10,821 nucleotides of DNA, from positions 1-10,821 of the forward strand of contig JACQQO010000003.1 of NCBI GenBank assembly GCA_016206955.1. Direction: 5' to 3'. Origin of the DNA: Candidatus Omnitrophota bacterium (GTDB taxonomy: Bacteria; Omnitrophota; Omnitrophia; Omnitrophales; Danuiimicrobiaceae). The notes under the pieces are model-generated. The model did no database searches, was not told where the DNA came from, and saw only the letters and a program-made list of their open reading frames with translations. The translations under genes were made by a program, and so were the position numbers. Of the stretch, positions 1 through 5,781 are shown piece by piece; the first letter of the stretch is position 1, and each line of letters begins with the position of its first letter.

Positions 1-699
1 AAATACTGTTGGAACACCGTGGTTTTGATGGGCGCGATTCCGTTTAGCATTGCGGGCTCTTTGATCTTAGCGCTCGGCCTAAATCAGAAATTAAAAGGAA
101 TTGTCTTTTTTAGAACGATTTATTTTTTGCCGACGATTTGTTCCGGCGTTGCGATTTATGTGCTGTGGCGCCTGATTTACAATTCGGATTTCGGCGTAAT
201 CAATACCCTGATTGCAAAAGTCGGATCGGTCCTTCATCTTCCGCTTCAAGGCCCAAATTGGCTCACCGATGAAGCTTGGGCGAAGCCTGCGCTGATCATC
301 ATGAGCATTTGGCAGTCGGTGGGAGGGGCCAATATGATTTTGTATTTGGCGGCGCTTCAAGGTGTGCCGCGCGACCTTTACGAAGCGGCTGAAATCGACG
401 GCGCCAACAGCTGGCAGAAGTTTTGGAATGTGACGTGGCCTCAAATTTCACCCACCACTTTTTTTATCGCGACGATGTCCCTCATTGGAGGGTTTCAAGG
501 CGGTTTTGATGCAGCTTATGTGATGACGGGCGGAGGGCCAAACGGCGCGACGACCACCATCAGTTATTACATTTACAATCACGCGTTTCAATGGCAGCAA
601 ATGGGGTATGCCGCTTCTATTTCTTGGTTTTTATTTTTGGTGATTTTCGCAATTACAATCCTCAAATGGAAAGTATTTGGAAAACTGGTTCATTACTAA
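1..699 (+). CDS. Carbohydrate ABC transporter permease (MalF/UgpA-like), 5' end missing
   Basis: This is an inner-membrane subunit of a binding-protein-dependent ABC importer, probably of the CUT1 sugar or glycerol-phosphate type. The reading frame is open from base 1 with no stop, and the visible part already starts inside the conserved N-T region before the second membrane segment, so the true start lies left of the window. About 232 residues are visible against a usual 290-310, so TM1 is probably missing. The GTG at 19 is only an in-frame codon. The EAA loop that docks on the ATPase begins at base 382 (EAAEIDGA, followed by W-x-x-F-W and P-x-I-S-P). Several hydrophobic helices follow, and the chain ends in a basic tail at TAA 697-699. 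It pairs with the permease at 787. The ATPase and binding protein are not in the window. The substrate cannot be read from the sequence. Confidence 0.93.
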   Translation, partial: KYCWNTVVLMGAIPFSIAGSLILALGLNQKLKGIVFFRTIYFLPTICSGVAIYVLWRLIYNSDFGVINTLIAKVGSVLHLPLQGPNWLTDEAWAKPALIIMSIWQSVGGANMILYLAALQGVPRDLYEAAEIDGANSWQKFWNVTWPQISPTTFFIATMSLIGGFQGGFDAAYVMTGGGPNGATTTISYYIYNHAFQWQQMGYAASISWFLFLVIFAITILKWKVFGKLVHY

Positions 700-779
700 G
701 ATTTGGAAGATTTGGGGACACTTTACTTAATTCTTTAGATGGGCTTGAATTAAGTAAAGTGTCCCCAAATCTCAAATCT
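699..779. repeat. Long palindromic element (26-bp perfect arms) between the two permease genes
   Basis: Arms 708-733 and 747-772 are perfect reverse complements (26 bp) around a 13-nt loop at 734-746. After a 2-nt bulge (706-707) pairing resumes between 699-705 and 773-779, giving about 33 paired bases. The core arm reads GGGGACACTTTACTTAATTC (714-733). The outer parts are small tandem repeats: AAGATTTGG twice at 698-715 on the left, and CAAATCT twice at 766-779 on the right. The element starts on the last base of the upstream stop codon and ends 7 bp before the next ATG. There is no U-tract after it, so an intrinsic terminator is unlikely. By structure it resembles a MITE- or REP-like palindrome. 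An mRNA-stabilising or attenuating role between two transporter genes is possible. Both roles are inferred. Confidence 0.9.
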
Positions 780-786
780 CTAACTT

Positions 787-1665
787 ATGCCCGATTTAAT
801 TGACGTTAAAAAATTAGCCAGAGAGCAAAAGCAGAAAAAATTTCTGCAGACGACGGGCCTTTACATTTTTCTGATTTTGGGCGCGCTTACGATGCTCGCT
901 CCTTTTTTGTGGATGATTTCTACTTCGCTGAAACTTCCCGGCGAAGTCTTTTCGTATCAGAAACCGTGGTGGTATGATTGGGTGCCCACCTCGTTTCGCT
1001 GGCAGAATTACATCAAAGCGTTTAAAGTGGTGCCGTTTGCGAAATTTTACTTCAATTCCATTTTTGTCGCTGTTTTGACCACGTTTGGCCAAGTGGCGAC
1101 GAGTGCTCTATCGGCCTATGCGTTTGCGCGGCTCCGTTTTCCGGGGCGCGATAAACTGTTCTTCGCTTATTTGGCCACGATGATGATTCCCGGCGCAGTG
1201 ACGATGATTCCAGTTTTTATTCTGCTTCAACAATTGGGATGGATTGATACGTACAAAGCGGTGATTCTACCGCCCATTTTCATTGCCTACGGCACGTTTA
1301 TGCTGAGGCAATTTTTCCTCACGCTTCCAAAAGATTTGGAAGATGCCGCCAAAATCGACGGCTGCAGTTACTTTGGAATTTTCTGGCGGATTTTGCTGCC
1401 GCTTTCCAAACCGGCTTTGGCCACTTTGACCACGTTTACATTTATGGGAAATTGGATGAGTTTTATGTGGCCCTTGATCGTGCTCAATTCGCACGAAAAA
1501 TTTACGCTTCCGGTGGGCCTGGCCTATTTTCAAAGCCTTCACCAAACCGATTGGACGCTTTTGATGGCGGGTTCGCTCATGATGATTTTTCCGATTTTGA
1601 TCCTTTTTATTTTTAATCAACGCTATTTTGTGGAAGGAATTAAGCTTTCGGGTATTAAGGGCTGA
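787..1665 (+). CDS. Carbohydrate ABC transporter permease (MalG/UgpE-like)
   Basis: This is the second membrane subunit of the same sugar importer; with the upstream permease it would form the translocation channel in the inner membrane. The 292-residue length is normal for MalG-type permeases. A cytoplasmic basic N-terminus (about 1-20) is followed by TM1 (about 24-46), then a periplasmic stretch rich in W and P, then further helices. The EAA loop is at about 185-208 (EDAAKIDGCSYFGIFW, then LPLSKPAL). The C-terminus, QRYFVEGIKLSGIKG, matches the usual end of the family. An in-frame TAA at 781-783 makes ATG 787 the first possible start, yet no Shine-Dalgarno sequence precedes it because the palindrome ends just upstream. 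The stop overlaps the glmU start by one base. Confidence 0.95.
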   Translation: MPDLIDVKKLAREQKQKKFLQTTGLYIFLILGALTMLAPFLWMISTSLKLPGEVFSYQKPWWYDWVPTSFRWQNYIKAFKVVPFAKFYFNSIFVAVLTTFGQVATSALSAYAFARLRFPGRDKLFFAYLATMMIPGAVTMIPVFILLQQLGWIDTYKAVILPPIFIAYGTFMLRQFFLTLPKDLEDAAKIDGCSYFGIFWRILLPLSKPALATLTTFTFMGNWMSFMWPLIVLNSHEKFTLPVGLAYFQSLHQTDWTLLMAGSLMMIFPILILFIFNQRYFVEGIKLSGIKG

Positions 1666-2918
1666 TGAAGAAACCCGTTGCTGCTCTCATCCTCGCCGCC
1701 GGACAGGGAGAGCGGATGAATTCAGATTTGGTTAAGGTTCTTCATCCGATTGCAGGACTTCCGCTCATCGCGCATGTGACTCAAGCGGTGCGCGGAGCGG
1801 GAATCAAAAACGTTGGTGTTGTGATTGGCACGCAAGGCGAAGCACCTCGTTCTTTCTTAAGCGGTGTTAAGATCGTACTTCAAAAAAAGCAATTAGGAAC
1901 CGGCCACGCCGTGATGCAAGCGAGAAGCCGATTTGGCAATTGGCAGGGCGACCTTTTGGTTTTGCCCGGCGATGTTCCTTGCGTTCTAGCCGAGACGCTT
2001 CGGGAATTGATTAAAGCGCATCAGCGGTCTTCGGTTTCGGCCAGCATTTTAACGGCTGATTTTGAAAATCCTACGGGTTATGGCCGTATTCTTCGGCGCG
2101 GTAATCAAGTAGTGAGCATTAAGGAAGAGCTTGATCTCAAGCCTTCCGAGCGCGGGATTCGGGAGATCAATTCCGGAATTTATGTGTTTCATACGCCGGC
2201 TCTTTTCCGGCGGCTCAATGAAATTAAGCGGAATCGAAAGAAAAAGGAATATTATTTAACGGATGTGATCGAACTTTTCGCGCGAAACGGCGAATTGGTT
2301 CGGGCGTATAAAATTAAAGATTCGAGTGAAATCTTAGGTGTTAATACCAGAAAAGAATTAGGCGAGGCCCATCAAGTGTTAACCGAACGCGAGTTGAAAA
2401 AACATTCTCAAGCAGGCGTTACGATTTTAGATCCAGCTCAGACTTCGATTCAAAAAGGAGCGCGGATCGGCCGCGATACCGTGATTCATCCATTTACTTG
2501 GATTGAGCGTGACGTGACAATTGGCCGCAAATGTGAAATCGGGCCTTTCGCCAAAATTCGCGCTGGTTCTAAGATTGGTGATGAAGTGGTGATCGGAAGC
2601 TTTGTGGAAGTGGTTCGTTCTCGCGTGGGAAATAAAACATTTGTGAAGCATCTCAGCTATTTGGGGGATGCGCGAATCGGCCAAAAAGTGAATGTGGGAG
2701 CGGGCACGATCACGGCCAATTTCGATGGCAAACGGAAAAATAAAACGGTTGTGGGCGATCGAGTTCTTTTGGGGTGCGATACGGTTTTGATCGCGCCCGT
2801 CACGGTGGGAAAAGGAGCTCAAACGGGGGCCGGTGCTGTGCTTTGTGCGCGCAATTCGGTTCCGGCAGGAAAAACTGTCGTGGGCGTGCCCGCGAAAGTG
2901 ATAAAAAGAAAAGGATAA
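1665..2918 (+). CDS. glmU: Bifunctional GlmU: GlcNAc-1-P uridyltransferase / GlcN-1-P acetyltransferase
   Basis: The enzyme makes UDP-GlcNAc for peptidoglycan and LPS in the cytoplasm by acetylating GlcN-1-P and then transferring UMP. The N-terminal nucleotidyltransferase domain (1 to about 228) has LAAGQGERMNSDLVKVLH at 10-27 with R17 and K24, QLGTGHA at 76-82, Mg-binding D103 and N227, E154 and N169. The C-terminal left-handed beta-helix (from about 250) keeps R299, the catalytic H329 in KHLSYLGDA, Y332, N343, N352 and K358. At 417 residues it is shorter than the roughly 450 usual: the span from DPA (256-258) to IGPFA (292-296) is about two helix coils short compared with the E. coli protein as I recall it. 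V317 stands where E. coli has the substrate lysine K351. The start overlaps the upstream stop (TGATG), which suggests translational coupling, helped by AAGG at 1657-1660. Confidence 0.95.
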   Translation: MKKPVAALILAAGQGERMNSDLVKVLHPIAGLPLIAHVTQAVRGAGIKNVGVVIGTQGEAPRSFLSGVKIVLQKKQLGTGHAVMQARSRFGNWQGDLLVLPGDVPCVLAETLRELIKAHQRSSVSASILTADFENPTGYGRILRRGNQVVSIKEELDLKPSERGIREINSGIYVFHTPALFRRLNEIKRNRKKKEYYLTDVIELFARNGELVRAYKIKDSSEILGVNTRKELGEAHQVLTERELKKHSQAGVTILDPAQTSIQKGARIGRDTVIHPFTWIERDVTIGRKCEIGPFAKIRAGSKIGDEVVIGSFVEVVRSRVGNKTFVKHLSYLGDARIGQKVNVGAGTITANFDGKRKNKTVVGDRVLLGCDTVLIAPVTVGKGAQTGAGAVLCARNSVPAGKTVVGVPAKVIKRKG

Positions 2919-2920
2919 CC

Positions 2921-3901
2921 ATGGCCAATCATAAATCGAATGGGATCAGCAGACAAATTTCAATTCTGACAGGAAATTCAAATCCGGCGCTTGCCAAAGC
3001 AATTTGTCGTCATTTGGGAGTTTCACTCAGCCATGCAATGGTAGACCGCTTCCCGGAGGGCGAGATTCATGTTCAGATTCAAGATAATATTCGCGGGAAA
3101 GACGTATTCGTCATTCAATCCACATGTTCGCCGCCGAACGATCATTTAATGGAGCTACTCATTTTGATTGACGCCGCACGGCGCGCTTCTGCTTCGCGCG
3201 TGACGGCCGTCTTGCCCTTTTACGGCTATGCGAGACAAGACCGAAAAGATAAGCCTCGAGTTCCAATTACGGCAAAACTCGTCGCCAATCTTTTGGTCAG
3301 CGCCGGCGCGGACCGGATCCTGGCTCTTGATTTGCACGCGGGCCAGATTCAAGGGTTTTTCGATATTCCCGTGGACCATTTATTTTCGATCAACGTTTTG
3401 ATCAAATATTTCATCAAGAAACGGCTTAAAGATCCGGTGGTGGTATCGCCCGATGTCGGCGGCCTGAAATTGGCGCGCGCGTATTCGAAACTTTTAAATG
3501 CACCGCTTGCCATCGTTGATAAACGCCGCGAAAGCGCAGCGCAAACCAAAGTCATGAATATCATTGGTGAAGTCCGAGACCGGAATGTGGTGATCGTGGA
3601 TGATTTGGTTTCCACCGCGAGTTCTTTGGTGGAAGCCGTGAGGGCCTTGAAGGAGGAAGGATGCCTGGATGTGTACGCGGCGATCGTGCATCCAATTTTG
3701 GCGGGCCCTGCGATTGAGCGAATTCAAAAATCAGAATTGAAAGAGTTGATTGTTTCAGATTCTATTCCTCTTCCGCCGGAGAAAAGGATCAAAAAAATTA
3801 CAGTACTTTCGGTGGCCCCTCTTTTAAGTGAAGCCATTAAACGTATTCATGAAAATGAATCGGTCAGTGTTCTGTTTCAAAAATCAGCGGTGGAAGCATA
3901 A
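2921..3901 (+). CDS. prs: Ribose-phosphate pyrophosphokinase (PRPP synthetase)
   Basis: The enzyme converts ribose-5-phosphate and ATP to PRPP, the precursor of nucleotides, histidine, tryptophan and NAD. The 326-residue length fits class I enzymes. Visible motifs are FPEGEIHVQI (44-53), FYGYARQDRK (100-109), RVPITAK (113-119), the family signature LDLHAGQIQGFFDIPVDHL (136-154) with Mg ligand H138, SPDVGG (176-181) and the catalytic VDKRR (199-203) with K201. The ribose-phosphate loop at 227-235 reads DDLVSTASS, whereas usual enzymes have DD-x-x-D-T-(A/G)-G-T. The frame is open further upstream to 2774, but that part is glmU read in another frame. ATG 2921 lies 2 bp after the glmU stop, has AAAAGG at 2909-2914, and gives the normal N-terminus. 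Confidence 0.95.
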   Translation: MANHKSNGISRQISILTGNSNPALAKAICRHLGVSLSHAMVDRFPEGEIHVQIQDNIRGKDVFVIQSTCSPPNDHLMELLILIDAARRASASRVTAVLPFYGYARQDRKDKPRVPITAKLVANLLVSAGADRILALDLHAGQIQGFFDIPVDHLFSINVLIKYFIKKRLKDPVVVSPDVGGLKLARAYSKLLNAPLAIVDKRRESAAQTKVMNIIGEVRDRNVVIVDDLVSTASSLVEAVRALKEEGCLDVYAAIVHPILAGPAIERIQKSELKELIVSDSIPLPPEKRIKKITVLSVAPLLSEAIKRIHENESVSVLFQKSAVEA

Positions 3902-4021
3902 GAAAAAGTTATAAGTTATAAGTCTTAAGTTGTAAGTTTAAGGAAAAAATGTCTCGAACAGGCAAGCGCTTTTACTTAAAACTTATCACTTAAAACTTAA
4001 GACTTTGTTCAGGAGGAATAA
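3902..4021. repeat. Inverted arrays of degenerate 7-bp repeats between prs and rplY
   Basis: The gap holds two tracts of five 7-bp units in opposite orientation. On the left (3908-3942) the units are GTTATAA, GTTATAA, GTCTTAA, GTTGTAA and GTTTAAG. On the right (3969-4003) they are CTTTTAC, TTAAAAC, TTATCAC, TTAAAAC and TTAAGAC, which is the complement of a G-T-T-n-T-A-A unit. The best pairing is 3920-3937 with 3988-4005 (17 of 18). The 26 bp between the arrays (3943-3968) show no repeat. A strong ribosome-binding site follows before rplY. There is no clear U-tract terminator and no convincing promoter here. Confidence 0.85.
4011..4016 (+). promoter_or_regulatory. Strong Shine-Dalgarno site of rplY
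   Basis: AGGAGG lies 5 bp before ATG 4022 and fixes that start. It is the strongest ribosome-binding site in the window and lies just after the inverted heptad arrays. A stem formed by those arrays would end at 4003-4005, leaving the site unpaired. Confidence 0.85.
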
Positions 4022-4747
4022 ATGAAGACAGTTCCTTTGAAAGCAAATGAGCGCAATGGAGTGGGCAAACAACAAGTGAAAAAAATCCGTTCTGCAAAAC
4101 GGATTCCTGCCGTGGTCTACGGCCGCGGCATCAAACCAACTTCCATTGACGTCGGGGTCGATGATTTTTCACGTGCCGTTCATACCAAGGCGGGTGAAAA
4201 CGTGATCATTCAGTTAAAGGTTGAGGGGTCTAAGCATTTTGAAAAGACGGTGGTCATTAAAGAAATTCAACATCATCCGGTTACCGATGCGATTGTGCAT
4301 GTGGATTTCAATGTCATCTCGTTAACCGAAAAAATTAAGGTGAAAGTTCCGCTTCACGTTAAAGGAGAAGGGGATGCTCCTGGCCTCAAAGAAGGCGGCG
4401 TTTTGGATGTGGTGCATCACGAAATTGAAGTGGAGTGCTTGCCCACGCAAATTCCGGAACGTTTGAGCTTGGATATTACAATGCTCAAGATTGGGGATTC
4501 CCTCCACATTCGTGAAATTGTTTTTCCTGAGGGAGTTGTTTCTGAGCTTCCAAACGATGAAGTGGTAGTGGCCATTCATGCTCCGAAAGCTGAGGAAGAA
4601 GCGGCTCCGGCCGAGGAAGCTCCGAGCGAGCCGGAATTGATCGCGAAGGAAAAGAAAGCTGAAGGCGAAGAGGCCGAGGCAGCCGCTCCTGCTCCAGCCG
4701 CGGCGCCGGAAGCGAAGAAAGAAAAGCCTGCTGAGAAAAAAACGTGA
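4022..4747 (+). CDS. rplY: 50S ribosomal protein L25 (bL25), long TL5/CTC form
   Basis: This protein binds 5S rRNA in the large ribosomal subunit; long forms are also called general stress protein CTC. The N-terminal 5S-binding domain (about 1-92) shows the usual pattern: a basic start, RIPAVVYGRG (27-36), later EIQHHPVTDAIVHVDF (81-96). The second beta domain of the TL5/CTC form (about 97-187) includes VPLHVKGEGDAPGLKEGGVLD (109-129) and LP-T-x-IPE (140-146). A low-complexity tail of Ala, Glu, Lys and Pro (about 188-241) follows; it is probably disordered and fits the tails of many L25 proteins. The pairing with pth directly downstream is the common bacterial order. The stop codon lies inside the left arm of the hairpin at 4743-4785. 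Confidence 0.95.
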   Translation: MKTVPLKANERNGVGKQQVKKIRSAKRIPAVVYGRGIKPTSIDVGVDDFSRAVHTKAGENVIIQLKVEGSKHFEKTVVIKEIQHHPVTDAIVHVDFNVISLTEKIKVKVPLHVKGEGDAPGLKEGGVLDVVHHEIEVECLPTQIPERLSLDITMLKIGDSLHIREIVFPEGVVSELPNDEVVVAIHAPKAEEEAAPAEEAPSEPELIAKEKKAEGEEAEAAAPAPAAAPEAKKEKPAEKKT

Positions 4748-4785
4748 AGGGTGAATGGGAAAGCGTGAATCCTTCACTCTTCACG
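4743..4785 (+). repeat. 13-bp hairpin spanning the rplY stop, ending 3 bp before the pth ATG
   Basis: CGTGAAGGGTGAA (4743-4755) pairs with TTCACTCTTCACG (4773-4785) through 13 pairs, one of them G-U, around a 17-nt loop. The tract can be cut into 7-bp units: CGTGAAG, GGTGAAT, GGGAAAG, CGTGAAT, then the inverted CCTTCAC and TCTTCAC. It contains the rplY TGA and a GTG (4744) that overlaps it. No U-run follows, so a terminator is unlikely. It could affect translation of pth, which lacks a Shine-Dalgarno sequence. Confidence 0.82.
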
Positions 4786-4788
4786 CTA

Positions 4789-5352
4789 ATGAAGTTGATT
4801 GTCGGTTTAGGAAATCCCGGGAAAAAATACGAGCGGACGAGACATAACGTAGGTTTCCTCGTTGCGGACGCGCTTCTCGAATACGATCAAAATGAGTGGA
4901 CGCGTGGCAAAGGCCCGTTTCAAATCAATCGGAAGCCCTTTCAAAATGGCAAAGCTTTGATTGCCAAGCCCACTCTTTTCATGAATGAAAGCGGGATCGC
5001 CGTTCAAAAGCTTTTGGAACAATTTCAAATTTCTCTGAGCGATTGCCTTGTGATTGTAGACGATGTAAATTTGCCGGTCGGAAAGATTCGTTTTCGTTCC
5101 AAGGGCAGCGCCGGCGGGCATCACGGCCTCGAATCTATTATTCGTGAAATGGGGGGAGACCATTTCCCACGTCTTCGAATCGGAGTCGGAAGCGGGGATC
5201 TAACTGGCAAAGATTTGACCGATTATGTCTTGGGCGATTTTTCGAAAGAAGAGCGGCCCCTCATCCTTTCCCAAATCGAACGCTCGCGGGATGCGTGTTT
5301 GGATTGGCTTGAGAGTGGCGAAACGGCTGTCGCGCAAAAGTATAATCAGTAG
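4789..5352 (+). CDS. pth: Peptidyl-tRNA hydrolase
   Basis: This cytoplasmic enzyme cleaves peptidyl-tRNA dropped by stalled ribosomes and so recycles tRNA. From ATG 4789 the protein has 187 residues, normal for the family, and begins MKLIVGLGNPGKKY. N9, catalytic H19 (RHNVGF), N66 in FMNESG and D91 in VDDVNLPVG are in place. The glycine-rich loop reads GSAGGHHGL (106-114), with H112 where most enzymes have the tRNA-contacting Asn (N114 in E. coli). The frame is also open from GTG 4744, which overlaps the rplY stop (GTGA) and would add 15 residues encoded by the hairpin. I prefer ATG 4789 because the family starts exactly there, but no ribosome-binding site supports it, so coupled initiation at 4744 cannot be excluded. 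Confidence 0.93.
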   Translation: MKLIVGLGNPGKKYERTRHNVGFLVADALLEYDQNEWTRGKGPFQINRKPFQNGKALIAKPTLFMNESGIAVQKLLEQFQISLSDCLVIVDDVNLPVGKIRFRSKGSAGGHHGLESIIREMGGDHFPRLRIGVGSGDLTGKDLTDYVLGDFSKEERPLILSQIERSRDACLDWLESGETAVAQKYNQ

Positions 5353-5362
5353 TTTGAATTCA

Positions 5363-5391
5363 TTGTTATTTGAATTAAGTTATGCTAAAAT
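5363..5391 (+). promoter_or_regulatory. Sigma70-type promoter with extended -10, upstream of rpsF
   Basis: TTGTTA (5363-5368; 4 of 6 to TTGACA) is followed by a 17-bp spacer and TAAAAT (5386-5391; 5 of 6 to TATAAT). TG at 5383-5384, one base before the hexamer, makes an extended -10. Transcription would start near 5398, giving a leader of only about 20 nt before rpsF. The local AT-richness after the pth stop supports the call. It would drive the rpsF-ssb-rpsR-rplI-dnaB block on its own. An 8-bp direct repeat, TTTGAATT, sits at 5353-5360 and 5369-5376, the second copy just inside the spacer. Confidence 0.65.
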
Positions 5392-5406
5392 ACCAAACTT
5401 TTTAAG

Positions 5407-5412
5407 AGAGGA
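5407..5412 (+). promoter_or_regulatory. Shine-Dalgarno site selecting the TTG start of rpsF
   Basis: AGAGGA lies 6 bp upstream of TTG 5419. No ATG or GTG lies nearby in that frame, and the S6 fold begins immediately after, so this site supports TTG as the start. Confidence 0.75.
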
Positions 5413-5418
5413 ATTCAC

Positions 5419-5772
5419 TTGAAGGCCTACGAAGCATTGGTCATTTTTCCGTCCCAAAATATGGGAGAGGCGCTCCAAAGCGGCGGGAGAAATGCGTTTG
5501 AAGAATTGGTTAAAAAAGAGGGCGGAAAAGTCCTCAGCCGAACGGAACTTGGAAAGCGCCTTCTAGGCTACACAATCAAAAAAGCCCGAGAGGGGTATTT
5601 CGTTTCATTTGTCTTTGAATTATCTCCAGAGAAAATGGACGGCTTAAAAAAATTGCTTCAGCTTGCAGAAGATATTTTAAAATTTACAATTACAGTGAAA
5701 CCAAAAGTGACACTCACACGTCCCTCGAAGCCGGCTACGAGTCATGCGGCTCAAGCGGGAGAAAGAAGGTAA
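5419..5772 (+). CDS. rpsF: 30S ribosomal protein S6 (bS6), TTG start
   Basis: S6 binds S18 and 16S rRNA in the platform of the small subunit. The 117-residue chain shows the S6 pattern: KAYEALVIF at the start (beta 1), a helix to about 33, EGGKVLSRTELGKRLLGYTIKKAREGYF (34-61) with the family's G-K-R-x-L-x-Y-x-I-K-K, VFELSPEKM (65-73) and an AEDILKFTI segment (83-91). The last 20 or so residues are a basic, probably disordered tail. Translation starts at TTG with a ribosome-binding site 6 bp away. ssb follows after 9 bp, and rpsR, which encodes the S6 partner, lies one gene further on. Confidence 0.95.
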   Translation: MKAYEALVIFPSQNMGEALQSGGRNAFEELVKKEGGKVLSRTELGKRLLGYTIKKAREGYFVSFVFELSPEKMDGLKKLLQLAEDILKFTITVKPKVTLTRPSKPATSHAAQAGERR

Positions 5773-5781
5773 AAATCTTAA

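Noticed and set aside
91..444. Antisense reading frame over the first permease, and similar long ones over glmU (2427-2822), rplY (4322-4777), dnaB (7338-7865) and bamA (10189-10527)
   Set aside because: All lie opposite clear genes, have odd composition (Arg/His/Phe/Asn-rich), no start signals and no recognisable domain.
2774..2920. In-frame extension of prs upstream of ATG 2921
   Set aside because: It lies in glmU in another frame, has no family similarity, and the normal Prs N-terminus and a Shine-Dalgarno site point to 2921.
5392..5418. S6:S18-binding leader of the rpsF operon
   Set aside because: No bulged stem with the CCG motif can be formed in the short leader.
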